Shown here: positions 17,817 to 26,349 of the stretch, piece by piece | How positions within the stretch are numbered: the first letter of the stretch is position 1 | Layout of the letters: each line of letters opens with the position of its first letter | Assembly: GCA_965229695.1 (NCBI GenBank) | Contig: OZ245921.1 | Span: forward strand, 1,426,001-1,490,000 | Length of the DNA: 64,000 nt | Direction of reading: 5' to 3' | DNA from: JANSYL01 sp965229695 | GTDB taxonomy: Bacteria; Pseudomonadota; Alphaproteobacteria; Rhodobacterales; Rhodobacteraceae | Notes under the pieces: model-generated | Databases searched by the model: none | Seen by the model: only the letters and a program-made list of their open reading frames with translations | What the model was told of the DNA's origin: nothing | Position numbers and translations under genes: made by a program

Positions 17817-19033
17817 TATGCACGCTCCCCATGGATCAGTTTGGTTAGGTCTAGGTCGTGGGCCATCACGCATTCGCGGATGGCCATCCAGCGCGCCGCC
17901 CCGATATGGGTCATGGTTGTCGCGCGCACGGCAATCTGCCGTTCGCCAACGGGCGCCAAAAGCTCTAGCTGCCGTCGCACGGCAGCGACGAAATCGGGCG
18001 ATTCCGCCAAGGGCCCGGCCAGCAGCAGAAGCTCTGGGGCCAAGACCGAGAATAAAATCGAGAAACTGCGGGCATAACCCGCGCCCAAACGCCAAAGCGC
18101 GGCGCGGATCGCCTCGTCCCCGGCATTTGCTTTGTCGATGAGCGCAACTAGCGCCTGACCGTATTCCGAATTGGTTTTGAGCTTTGCGGCCTCATCCCCA
18201 AGGACATCGCGCACGAAGGAGCGCCCGCTCATCGCGTCTTCGAGCGTCATGAATTGATCATGAGGTTCGCGCCGGTCGGTGGATTTTGGGAACGGCGCCT
18301 CGCTCAAGACGCTGCCGGGGTTCAAAGCACCGCCGACTGCTTCACCGTTCGAAATCACACCGATCCCGGTCCCGATGGAGCAATGCAAGGTGATGACGTT
18401 GGCCACGCCTTTGGCATCGCCAAAGATCAACTCCGCCATGTTCAAGGCGGCCGATGAGGTATCGATGACAAACGGGGCCGACAGGTGGCGCGCGAAAATG
18501 CGCTTGGCGTCTAGTTCGGAATACCAGCCCAGAACCGGCGCCGCCAAAATCCGACCGCTGCGCTTATCCGGCTGGCCCGAAAGCGCCAGACCGACGCCGA
18601 AGAACCGATTCTTGTCGGGCACATGCTTTTCAACCAGCTCTGCCGCCTTGCGTGCGCAGAGATCCAGAAAAGCCTCGCCATCGGTGTAATCTTCGCCGTC
18701 GAAATCCCAAGATGCGATTTTGTTATTCTGCAAATCGGCCAAAGTAACCGATTGCCGAAACGCATTGATCCCGACACCAACCACATAGCCGCCTGGCCCG
18801 TGGGGTGCGAGATTGACGAACCGCCGCCCACGGCGACCGCCCGATTCGGCGATTTCTTTTTCGACAACAAGCTTCGCCTGAATCAGTTCGCGCGTGATGC
18901 GCGAGACGCTGGCCGGGTTTAGGCCGAGCTTCCCCGCGATCTCGGAGCGCGAGATCGAATCATGCTTTAATACTTCTGCTAAGACATGGCGTTTGTTTTG
19001 CCGCCCAGTCTCTTCATGCGAACGCCCCGCCAT
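17816..19033 (-). CDS. ROK-family transcriptional regulator
   Basis: A protein of about 405 residues: an N-terminal winged helix (RHVLAEVLKHDSISRSEIAG, NPASVSRITRELI) followed by a ROK sugar-kinase-like domain with VVGVGINAFRQSVTLADL and the phosphate-loop-like segment HCSIGTGIGVISNGE. The ROK zinc motif CxCGxxGC is absent; the corresponding stretch reads PHDQFMTLEDAMSGRSF, so ligand binding may differ from sugar-sensing members. The ATG at 19033 with GGGGAGGACC upstream is clear. It heads the tctBA operon and is divergent from tctC, so it most likely controls both from the shared intergenic region. Confidence 0.9.
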   Translation of the reverse strand: MAGRSHEETGRQNKRHVLAEVLKHDSISRSEIAGKLGLNPASVSRITRELIQAKLVVEKEIAESGGRRGRRFVNLAPHGPGGYVVGVGINAFRQSVTLADLQNNKIASWDFDGEDYTDGEAFLDLCARKAAELVEKHVPDKNRFFGVGLALSGQPDKRSGRILAAPVLGWYSELDAKRIFARHLSAPFVIDTSSAALNMAELIFGDAKGVANVITLHCSIGTGIGVISNGEAVGGALNPGSVLSEAPFPKSTDRREPHDQFMTLEDAMSGRSFVRDVLGDEAAKLKTNSEYGQALVALIDKANAGDEAIRAALWRLGAGYARSFSILFSVLAPELLLLAGPLAESPDFVAAVRRQLELLAPVGERQIAVRATTMTHIGAARWMAIRECVMAHDLDLTKLIHGERA

Positions 19034-19088
19034 TGGTCCTCCCCTGCCAAATCTGGTGCCTGGAATCTGATCTACATTATTTAATTGC

Positions 19089-19101
19089 TTACTGCAAGTA
19101 A
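19089..19101. promoter_or_regulatory. Candidate ROK operator in the tctC/ROK intergenic region
   Basis: TTACTGCAAGTAA is an inverted repeat with 5-bp arms and a 3-base spacer, lying in the AT-rich 116-base gap between the divergent ROK regulator and tctC. A further TTTACT half-site-like run is at 19109-19114. Position between divergent units fits a regulator site. The assignment to the ROK protein is inference. Confidence 0.38.
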
Positions 19102-19149
19102 ATATGTTTTTACTCGGGGTGCACAGATTCGAAAAGGGAGGAGTGTGCA

Positions 19150-20133
19150 ATGAAGAGGCTCGTAAGACTGCCCGGCGCCATCGGGCTGGCTGCTGCTGTG
19201 GCATTTGGCGGTTCTGCGCTGGCGCAGAGCTATCCTGACGGCCCGGTTACAATCGTTGTGCCTTATGGGCCTGGTGGCGCTGCCGACCTGGCCGCGCGGA
19301 CATTGGCCAATGAGGCGCCCGAATATCTGGGCACAAATATTCTTGTGGTGAACCAAGCTGGCGCCGGTGGCGTTGTTGGCGCGACCGCCGTGGCCAATGC
19401 GCGGGCCGACGGCAACACGCTGTTGATGGCGCGTGTCGGCTCGAACGCCACCGTTCCAGCGATCAACACGACCATTCCTTATGAATGGGACGATTTCACC
19501 TTTCTTGGCCTGATTGAGACCAACCCCTTCGTGCTCGGCGTCGGGTCGGGGTCGGATTATCAGTCCTTCGAAGATGTCGCTGCGGCGATCGAGGCCGGTG
19601 AACAGCTCACCTATGCCTCAGCCGGTGTGGGCACACTGCTGCATATGGCGGTTCTGATCCTGCTGGATGAGCTTGGGGTCGATTCGGACGCGCTGATCCA
19701 TGTGCCGTTCCAGGGCGGCGGTGCCGCAACCACCGCTGTGGTTGGTGGCCATGCAGATCTGATCTTCCACAACCTGTCGGGCCTGATCGGCGCTATTGAA
19801 AGCGACCAGATCCGCCCGATCATGGTGACGACGCAGGAACGGTTCCCGTCGATCCCCGACACCCCAACCGCGGCCGAGCTTGGCCACCCCTCGCTCGAGC
19901 AAGTGGTTGGTTGGACCGGCGTTTGGGGCCCTGCGGACCTGCCAGAAGAGGTGGTGAGCGACTGGGTTGCCACGCTGTCCTCGATCAGCACCGATGAAAG
20001 CTGGCTGGAAGCCACGGCCAATCTGGGTTCTCTGCCGCGCGTGATGTCGCCGGAAGACACCCGCGATTTTGTCGAGGGCCAGGTCAACACGTTCCGCTCT
20101 GTGGCTGAACGTCTGGATATGGTCATCCGCTGA
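19150..20133 (+). CDS. tctC: Tripartite tricarboxylate transporter periplasmic binding protein TctC
   Basis: A 327-residue TctC/Bug-family solute-binding protein. The signal peptide (GAIGLAAAVAFGGSALAQ) is followed by SYPDGPVTIVVPYGPGGAADLAARTLA, the hallmark of the family, and VVNQAGAGGVVGA. It captures an organic anion in the periplasm for TctAB. The start is fixed by GGGAGGAG about seven bases upstream. It opens the plus-strand sulfonate operon while its membrane partners are transcribed the other way, and it is followed by a strong hairpin that may raise its mRNA level over downstream genes. Confidence 0.94.
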   Translation: MKRLVRLPGAIGLAAAVAFGGSALAQSYPDGPVTIVVPYGPGGAADLAARTLANEAPEYLGTNILVVNQAGAGGVVGATAVANARADGNTLLMARVGSNATVPAINTTIPYEWDDFTFLGLIETNPFVLGVGSGSDYQSFEDVAAAIEAGEQLTYASAGVGTLLHMAVLILLDELGVDSDALIHVPFQGGGAATTAVVGGHADLIFHNLSGLIGAIESDQIRPIMVTTQERFPSIPDTPTAAELGHPSLEQVVGWTGVWGPADLPEEVVSDWVATLSSISTDESWLEATANLGSLPRVMSPEDTRDFVEGQVNTFRSVAERLDMVIR

Positions 20134-20145
20134 TCTTCCGATCCT

Positions 20146-20171
20146 CTGGCGGCCTGCGAGCAGGCCGCCAG
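20146..20171 (+). other. Strong stem-loop between tctC and the sulfatase gene
   Basis: CTGGCGGCCTG (20146-20156) pairs perfectly with CAGGCCGCCAG (20161-20171) across a four-base loop. No U-run follows immediately, so it is more likely a 3' mRNA-stabilising or partial-termination element, as often found after binding-protein genes, than a full terminator. Confidence 0.6.
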
Positions 20172-20216
20172 TACCCACCACCCGTCTGACATCACCTTTT
20201 TTGGGGGAGAACTGTC

Positions 20217-21752
20217 ATGTCCAGGCCTAACATCCTGTTCATTCAGGCCGACCAACTGGCCGCCAATGCCCTGGCACCTTATGGCAACAAAACCGTCAAG
20301 GCGCCGAATATCGACGCCATGGCCAAGGACGGGGTGGTCTTTGAAAACTGCTATTGCAACCTGCCTATGTGCGGCCCCTCGCGCGCATCGATGCATGCCG
20401 GGCGTCTGCCTTTCGCCATCGACATGTACGACAATGCCAGCGAATTCCGCGCCGATATCCCCACCTTTGCCCATTATCTGAGAGAGTTCGACTATCGCGT
20501 CGAAATGTCGGGCAAGATGCATTTTGTCGGCCCCGACCAGCTGCATGGCTATGACAAACGCCACACGACTGAGATTTACCCCGCAAACTTCGCCTGGACC
20601 GTCGATTGGTCGAAGGGGCGCGAATACAAGCCCACCAATCTGACCATGGCGCCGATCATCGAAAGCGGGCCTGCCATCCGTACCATGCAGATGGATTACG
20701 ATGACGAGGTCGAATACCACGGCATCCAGGCGCTTTACGATCTGGCGCGCAAAGGGGACGACCGGCCCTTTATGCTGACCGTTTCCTTCACCAGCCCGCA
20801 TTCGCCCTTTGTGATCAGCCAAGAATACTGGGATCGCTACGATCATGATGAGATCGAGTATCCGGCGGTGCCGCCGCTTGAGCTGGACGAAATGGATCAC
20901 CTCAGCCGCAACCTGCATTACTGCCAGTCGCGCCACGAATTCACCGTCACGCCCGAACATCGCCGCATGGCGCGCCACGGGTATTACGGGATGATCTCGT
21001 ATATCGACGACAAAGTTGGCCGTATGATCGATGTGCTGCGCCAGACCGGTCAGCTCGACAACACCATCGTGATCCTAACCGGGGACCATGGCGAGATGAT
21101 GGGCGAGCGTGGCATGTGGTTCAAACAGCATTTCTTTGAATGGGCCGCCTCGGTGCCGTTCATCGTCTATGCGCCCGGTCGCTACGCCCCATCGCGGGTC
21201 AGCGAAAACATCTCGCTGGTGGATTTAATGCCGACGCTGGTCGACCTGGCCGCTGGTGACGCTTTTGATGACTACGCCGATCCGATGGACGGTCAATCGC
21301 TGGTCCCGGCGCTCAATGGCGACACATCGGGCATGTCCGATATCGTCATCGCAGAGTTTGCCGCGGATGGGTCCACCGGCCCCAGCCGGATGGTACGCAA
21401 AGGCCCGTGGAAGCTGATGTGGCTCGAAGGGGTCGACACCCTGCTTTACAATATCGAGGCCGATCCCAACGAGATCGACAACAAAGCCGATGACCCCGCC
21501 TGCGCCGAGATCCGGGCCGAGTTGGAGGCAATCCTGTTCGACGGCTGGGATCCCGAAGAGCTGCGCAGCACGATCCGCGCCAGCCAGGTGCGCCGCCTGC
21601 GCATCCACCAGGTCACCGATGGCGACCCGACTTATGTTCACACCGTGCGGCTCGATGATGACGACCGCTATATCCGCAACGCCGGCGCAGCCGACACCAA
21701 GGCGCGTGCGCGTCTGCCTTATGTCAAACCCGCCCAACCCGATCTGATCTGA
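20217..21752 (+). CDS. Choline-sulfatase-like type I sulfatase
   Basis: A 511-residue cytoplasmic sulfatase of the alkaline phosphatase superfamily with no signal peptide. The formylglycine motif is MCGPSRASMHAGR with Cys52 as the modified residue; metal ligands appear in ADQL (residues 11-14) and TGDHGEMMGERG. The stretches YDNASEFRADIPTFAHYLR, SGKMHFVGPDQLHGYD and FKQHFFEWAASVPF resemble choline-sulfatase BetC throughout, but the C-terminal part differs. It releases sulfate, or possibly another group, from an ester. Setting between tctC and a GMC dehydrogenase leading into Xsc suggests a sulfated or esterified hydroxy-sulfonate rather than choline sulfate; that is inference. Its maturation enzyme is not in the window. 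Confidence 0.9.
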   Translation: MSRPNILFIQADQLAANALAPYGNKTVKAPNIDAMAKDGVVFENCYCNLPMCGPSRASMHAGRLPFAIDMYDNASEFRADIPTFAHYLREFDYRVEMSGKMHFVGPDQLHGYDKRHTTEIYPANFAWTVDWSKGREYKPTNLTMAPIIESGPAIRTMQMDYDDEVEYHGIQALYDLARKGDDRPFMLTVSFTSPHSPFVISQEYWDRYDHDEIEYPAVPPLELDEMDHLSRNLHYCQSRHEFTVTPEHRRMARHGYYGMISYIDDKVGRMIDVLRQTGQLDNTIVILTGDHGEMMGERGMWFKQHFFEWAASVPFIVYAPGRYAPSRVSENISLVDLMPTLVDLAAGDAFDDYADPMDGQSLVPALNGDTSGMSDIVIAEFAADGSTGPSRMVRKGPWKLMWLEGVDTLLYNIEADPNEIDNKADDPACAEIRAELEAILFDGWDPEELRSTIRASQVRRLRIHQVTDGDPTYVHTVRLDDDDRYIRNAGAADTKARARLPYVKPAQPDLI

Positions 21753-21753
21753 T

Positions 21754-23367
21754 ATGACCCAATATGATTACATCGTTGTCGGGGCAGGCTCGGCCGGTTG
21801 CGTGGTTGCAAACCGGCTAAGCGCCAATCCCTCGATCCGTGTCTTGCTGCTGGAAGCGGGCGGGCGCGACATCAACCCGTGGATTCACATCCCCGTCGGC
21901 TATTTCAAAACCCTGCACAACCCAAACACCGATTGGTGCTACAAGGCCGAGCCAGACCCCGGCCTGAACGGGCGTGCCTTGGATTGGCCGCGCGGCAAAA
22001 CCCTTGGCGGTTCTAGCTCGATCAACGGGCTGCTGTATGTGCGCGGTCAGCGGCAGGACTACGACCGTTGGGCGCAGATGGGCAATACAGGCTGGTCCTG
22101 GGATGATGTGCTGCCGCTGTTCAAGCGATCGGAAAGCCACGAATCCGGCGGCTCGGACCTGCATGGTGGTGACGGCGAATTGGCCGTTTCGTTGATCCGC
22201 GCCAAATCGAAAATCTCCGAAGCCTTTATCGATGCTGCTGTGGAAATGGGCGTGCCCCGGACCGAGGATTATAATGGCGAGGAACAAGAGGGGGCGGGCT
22301 ATTTCCATCAGACCGCGCGCAAAGGGTTCCGCTGTTCGTCGGCCAAGGCGTTCCTGACCCCGATCCGGGGCAAGCGGGACAATCTTGATATCGTCACCCA
22401 TGCCCATACCACCGGTTTGATCTTTGCCAGCGACGCGCCGCAGCAAGTGACCGGCGTGGCCTATGAGCGCAAAGGCGTGCCGCAAACCGCCACCCTGCGT
22501 GACGGTGGAGAGGTCATTCTTTCGGCCGGCGCCATTGGCTCACCGCAGATCCTTGAGGTCTCGGGCATTGGCAACCCAGAGATTTTGACCGCGGCTGGTA
22601 TCAAGCCCCGGCAAGCGCTTCCGGGCGTCGGCGAACACCTCCAGGACCATCTGCAAATTCGCCTGGTCTATGAGGTCAATGTCCCGACCCTGAATGACGC
22701 AATCAACAACATCTTCCACCGGGGCATGATCGGCCTGCAATACGCGTTGAACCGCACCGGGCCGATGAGCTTGGGGGCCAGCCAGGTGGCGATCTTCGCG
22801 CGCTCGATGGAAGATTTGGAAACGCCGGACATTCAGTTCCACTTCCAACCGCTATCCGCTGACAAGCCGGGTATCGAGATGCACCCGTTTTCGGGCTTCA
22901 CATCCTCGGTCTGTCAGTTGCGGCCCGAAAGCCGTGGGCATGTCCATGTGACCAGCCCCAATGCGCATACCTATCCCAAGATCGTGCCGAATTACCTGTC
23001 GGCCTCAGCCGATCAGCTCTGTGCCATTCGTGCGGTGAAATTCGCTCGGGCTATGACGAAAACCAAGGCGCTGGCCCCTTACATCGTTCGCGAACACGTC
23101 CCCTCGGGCACGGTCGAGACCGATGAAGAGCATCTCGATGCCGCACGGCAGATGGCGCAGACGATTTATCACCCGACATCGACCTGCCGAATGGGCACCG
23201 ATGCAGGTGCCGTGGTCGATCCGCGATTGCGGGTCCACGGGATATCCGGGCTGCGCGTAGCCGATGCCTCGATCATGCCCGATATCGTCAGCGGAAACAC
23301 CAATGCCCCGGCCATCATGATCGGGGAAAAAGCCAGCGATCTGATCTTGGAGGACCGCCGGGCGTGA
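21754..23367 (+). CDS. GMC-family FAD-dependent alcohol dehydrogenase (possible isethionate dehydrogenase)
   Basis: A 537-residue GMC flavoprotein. It shows the FAD motif VVGAGSAGCVVANRLS, GMC signature 1 DWPRGKTLGGSSSINGLLYV, signature 2 GAIGSPQILEVSGIG, and the catalytic pair in YHPTSTCRMGTD (His) and VSGNTNAPAIM (Asn). It oxidises an alcohol to an aldehyde, passing electrons to the respiratory chain. It starts one base after the sulfatase stops. Because Xsc downstream needs sulfoacetaldehyde and no taurine transaminase or dehydrogenase is present, isethionate is the best substrate guess; the known isethionate dehydrogenase IseJ is also a GMC protein. Choline remains an alternative. Confidence 0.9.
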   Translation: MTQYDYIVVGAGSAGCVVANRLSANPSIRVLLLEAGGRDINPWIHIPVGYFKTLHNPNTDWCYKAEPDPGLNGRALDWPRGKTLGGSSSINGLLYVRGQRQDYDRWAQMGNTGWSWDDVLPLFKRSESHESGGSDLHGGDGELAVSLIRAKSKISEAFIDAAVEMGVPRTEDYNGEEQEGAGYFHQTARKGFRCSSAKAFLTPIRGKRDNLDIVTHAHTTGLIFASDAPQQVTGVAYERKGVPQTATLRDGGEVILSAGAIGSPQILEVSGIGNPEILTAAGIKPRQALPGVGEHLQDHLQIRLVYEVNVPTLNDAINNIFHRGMIGLQYALNRTGPMSLGASQVAIFARSMEDLETPDIQFHFQPLSADKPGIEMHPFSGFTSSVCQLRPESRGHVHVTSPNAHTYPKIVPNYLSASADQLCAIRAVKFARAMTKTKALAPYIVREHVPSGTVETDEEHLDAARQMAQTIYHPTSTCRMGTDAGAVVDPRLRVHGISGLRVADASIMPDIVSGNTNAPAIMIGEKASDLILEDRRA

Positions 23368-23479
23368 CAATGAGAACCGACAAGAAAACATCACTCGATA
23401 CTGCCACCTGCTGACTGTATCAGGCGGCCAAAGCGCACCACTACCTTTCAACTCCATTCCTTAGCGGGGGACCCTGACC

Positions 23480-25261
23480 ATGAAGATGACAACGGAAGAA
23501 GCCTTCATCAAAGTCTTGCAAATGCATGGGATAGAACATGCATTTGGCATCATCGGCTCGGCCATGATGCCGATCTCGGATTTGTTCCCGCAGGCCGGGA
23601 TCAAGTTCTGGGATTGCGCCCATGAGGTGAACGCCGGCATCAGCGCCGATGGCTACACGCGCGCCACCGGCAAGATGTGTATGGCGATTGCCCAGAACGG
23701 GCCCGGCATCACGAACTTTGTGACGCCTGTGATGACCGCCTTCTGGAACCACACGCCGCTTTTGCTGGTCACGCCGCAGGCGGCCAACAAGACCATCGGC
23801 CAGGGTGGCTTCCAGGAAATGCAGCAGATGAACGTGTTCAAGGATTGCGTCTGCTACCAGGAAGAAGTGCGCGATCCGACCCGGATTGCCGAGGTTTTGA
23901 ACCGCGTGATCCTGAAAGCCTTCCGCGGCTCGGCCCCGGCGCAGATCAACATCCCCCGCGATTTCTGGACCCAGGTCGTCGATATCGATCTGCCCCAGAT
24001 CGTGCGCATTGATCACCCACCGGGTGACCCGGATGCCATCACGGAAGCCGCCGCGCTGCTGTCGGACGCCAAACACCCCGTCATCCTGAACGGCGCAGGC
24101 GTGGTTCTGTCGGGCGCAATCCCGGCTTCGGCCAAACTGGCTGAGCGTCTTTCGGCCCCGGTCTGCTGTAACTACCAGCACAATGACGCCTTCCCTGGCA
24201 GCCATCCGCTGTTCTGCGGGCCCTTGGGCTACAATGGCTCGAAAGCGGGGATGGAGATGATCGCCAAGGCCGATGTGATCCTGGCCCTGGGCACGCGCTT
24301 GAACCCGTTCTCGTCCCTGCCTGCGTATCAGACCGAATACTGGCCAGCGAATGCCAAGATCATCCAGGTTGATATCAACGCCGACCGGATCGGTTTGACC
24401 AAGCGGGTGGCTGTCGGCATCCAAGGCGATGCGCGCCGTGTGGCCGAGCAGATCCTGTCGCAGCTTTCCGATAGCGCGGGCGATGCCGGACGGGCCGAGC
24501 GCGAAGCGGCCGTGGCGAAGGCGAAATCGACCTGGGCACAGCAGCTGACCTCGATGGACCACGAAGATGACGATCCCGGTGTGACCTGGAACGAACGTGC
24601 CCGCGCGCGCGATCCCGAACGGATGTCGCCGCGTATGGCTTGGCGCGCGATCCAGTCGGCCATGCCGGATGACGCCATCATCAGCTCGGACATCGGCAAC
24701 AACTGCGCCATCGGCAACGCTTATCCGACCTTTGAAAAAGGGCGGAAATACATGTCGCCTGGTCTGTTTGGCCCCTGTGGCTACGGTTTGCCCTCGATCC
24801 TGGGTGCCAAGATCGGCTGCCCGGATGTGCCCTGCATCGGCTTCGCCGGGGACGGAGCCTTTGGCATCTCGATGAACGAGATGACGGCCTGTGGCCGCAA
24901 CGATTGGCCGCCGATCACCATGGTGATTTTCCGCAACTACCAATGGGGCGCGGAAAAGCGGAACACGACGCTTTGGTTCGACGACAACTTTGTCGGCACC
25001 GAACTGAATGTCGGCGTGAACTATGCCAAAGTCGCCGATGCCTGCGGGCTGAAAGGCGTGCAAGTGTCGTCCATGGACGCCCTGACCGACGCGCTGCGCA
25101 CCGCGGTGAAGGAACAGATGGAAGACAATGTGACCACCTTCATCGAGGTCGTTCTGAACCAGGAACTGGGTGAACCCTTCCGCCGCGACGCGATGAAAAA
25201 GCCGGTCGCGGTCGCGGGGATCAGCAAAGACGATTTCACGCCGCAACAGCCGCGTCTTTGA
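23480..25261 (+). CDS. xsc: Sulfoacetaldehyde acetyltransferase
   Basis: A 593-residue thiamine-diphosphate enzyme that converts sulfoacetaldehyde plus phosphate to acetyl phosphate and sulfite, the desulfonation step for taurine, isethionate and related C2 sulfonates. The N-terminus (MHGIEHAFGIIGSAMMPISD, CAHEVNAGISADGYTRATGK) with the catalytic Glu, and the C-terminal ThDP motif GDGAFGISMNEMTACGRNDW, match Xsc along the full length. The start has GCGGGGGACC upstream. It lies 112 bases after the GMC gene and is followed by pta. Confidence 0.97.
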   Translation: MKMTTEEAFIKVLQMHGIEHAFGIIGSAMMPISDLFPQAGIKFWDCAHEVNAGISADGYTRATGKMCMAIAQNGPGITNFVTPVMTAFWNHTPLLLVTPQAANKTIGQGGFQEMQQMNVFKDCVCYQEEVRDPTRIAEVLNRVILKAFRGSAPAQINIPRDFWTQVVDIDLPQIVRIDHPPGDPDAITEAAALLSDAKHPVILNGAGVVLSGAIPASAKLAERLSAPVCCNYQHNDAFPGSHPLFCGPLGYNGSKAGMEMIAKADVILALGTRLNPFSSLPAYQTEYWPANAKIIQVDINADRIGLTKRVAVGIQGDARRVAEQILSQLSDSAGDAGRAEREAAVAKAKSTWAQQLTSMDHEDDDPGVTWNERARARDPERMSPRMAWRAIQSAMPDDAIISSDIGNNCAIGNAYPTFEKGRKYMSPGLFGPCGYGLPSILGAKIGCPDVPCIGFAGDGAFGISMNEMTACGRNDWPPITMVIFRNYQWGAEKRNTTLWFDDNFVGTELNVGVNYAKVADACGLKGVQVSSMDALTDALRTAVKEQMEDNVTTFIEVVLNQELGEPFRRDAMKKPVAVAGISKDDFTPQQPRL

Positions 25262-25284
25262 TCTGACCCAACCCAATAAGAACC

Positions 25285-25312
25285 GGGGGCGCGGATGCGC
25301 CGCGCCCCCTTT
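25285..25312 (+). terminator. Terminator-like hairpin between xsc and pta
   Basis: GGGGGCGCGG (25285-25294) pairs with CCGCGCCCCC (25300-25309) around a five-base loop and is followed by only three T residues. The stem is strong but the U-run is weak, so partial termination or mRNA protection inside the operon, keeping xsc above pta and soeABC, is more likely than complete termination. Confidence 0.55.
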
Positions 25313-25335
25313 CGCTGCAGCAATTCGAGGCCCCC

Positions 25336-26349
25336 ATGTCCGTCCTAGAAGAGATCTTTGCCAGCGCCCGCGCGGCACGGTCACGCATCGTTCTCTCGGA
25401 AGGAGAAGACCCGCGCATTGCTGAAGCGGCGCTACGCGCCTCGCAAGATGGGCTTGCCCAGATCATCCTGGTTGGCGCCAAAGACAAGGTGCGCGATCTT
25501 CTGGGCAACCACCCCGAGGCTGACCGGATCGAGATCGAGGACCCCAAGACCGCAGCCAATCTCGATCTTTATACTGACGCCTATTTCGAACTGCGCCGCC
25601 ACAAAGGGATCGATGCCGATGCCGCGCGCCGGGCGATGCTGAACCCATTGGGTTTTGCCGCCATGATGCTACGCCAAGGCCATGCCGATGGCACCATTGG
25701 CGGTGCGGTTGCCACCACAGCTGACACCGTGCGCACGGCGCTGCAAATCGTCGGCAAAGCTGCCGATTCCGATGTGGTTTCAAGCTGTTTCCTGATGCTC
25801 TTGAAAGAGCCGTTCAACCGCCCTGTCATTTTTGCCGATTGCGGCCTGATCCTCCAACCAAGCGCGACCGAGCTTGCCAATATCGCCATCGGGTCCGCGC
25901 AATCGCTGCGGGCGCTTACGGGTGAGGAACCGCGCGTGGCGATGTTGTCCTTTTCCACCATGGGCAGCGTCCCGGCGGAGGCGCATGAATCGATCAGCCG
26001 CATCCGTTCGGCCATTGAGATGATCAATACCCGCGCGCCCGATCTGATGGTCGATGGCGAGCTTCAATTCGACGCCGCCATTGTGCCGGATGTGGCCGGG
26101 AAAAAGGCACCAGGCTCGCCGCTTGGCGGTCATGCCAATGTCTTTGTGTTCCCCAGCCTCAGTGCGGGGAACATCGGCTATAAGATCGCACAGCGGTTGG
26201 GCGGCGCGGTGGCGCTAGGGCCGATCCTGCAAGGCCTGTCTCATCCGGCCAATGATCTGTCACGCGGATGCAGCGTGGATGACGTTTATCAGATGATCGC
26301 AATCACCGGCGCACAAGCCGCCGCGAAGCTTACCAAAGAGGTTGGATAA
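25336..26349 (+). CDS. pta: Phosphate acetyltransferase
   Basis: A 337-residue catalytic-domain-only Pta, converting the acetyl phosphate made by Xsc into acetyl-CoA. Landmarks are RIVLSEGEDPRIAEAAL, NPLGFAAMMLRQGHADGTIGGAVATTADTVR and the C-terminal GKKAPGSPLGGHANVFVFPSL with QGLSHPANDLSRG. Enteric Pta carries large N-terminal domains that are absent here, as usual for the form linked to xsc. Its stop overlaps the soeA start as TAATG. Confidence 0.94.
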   Translation: MSVLEEIFASARAARSRIVLSEGEDPRIAEAALRASQDGLAQIILVGAKDKVRDLLGNHPEADRIEIEDPKTAANLDLYTDAYFELRRHKGIDADAARRAMLNPLGFAAMMLRQGHADGTIGGAVATTADTVRTALQIVGKAADSDVVSSCFLMLLKEPFNRPVIFADCGLILQPSATELANIAIGSAQSLRALTGEEPRVAMLSFSTMGSVPAEAHESISRIRSAIEMINTRAPDLMVDGELQFDAAIVPDVAGKKAPGSPLGGHANVFVFPSLSAGNIGYKIAQRLGGAVALGPILQGLSHPANDLSRGCSVDDVYQMIAITGAQAAAKLTKEVG

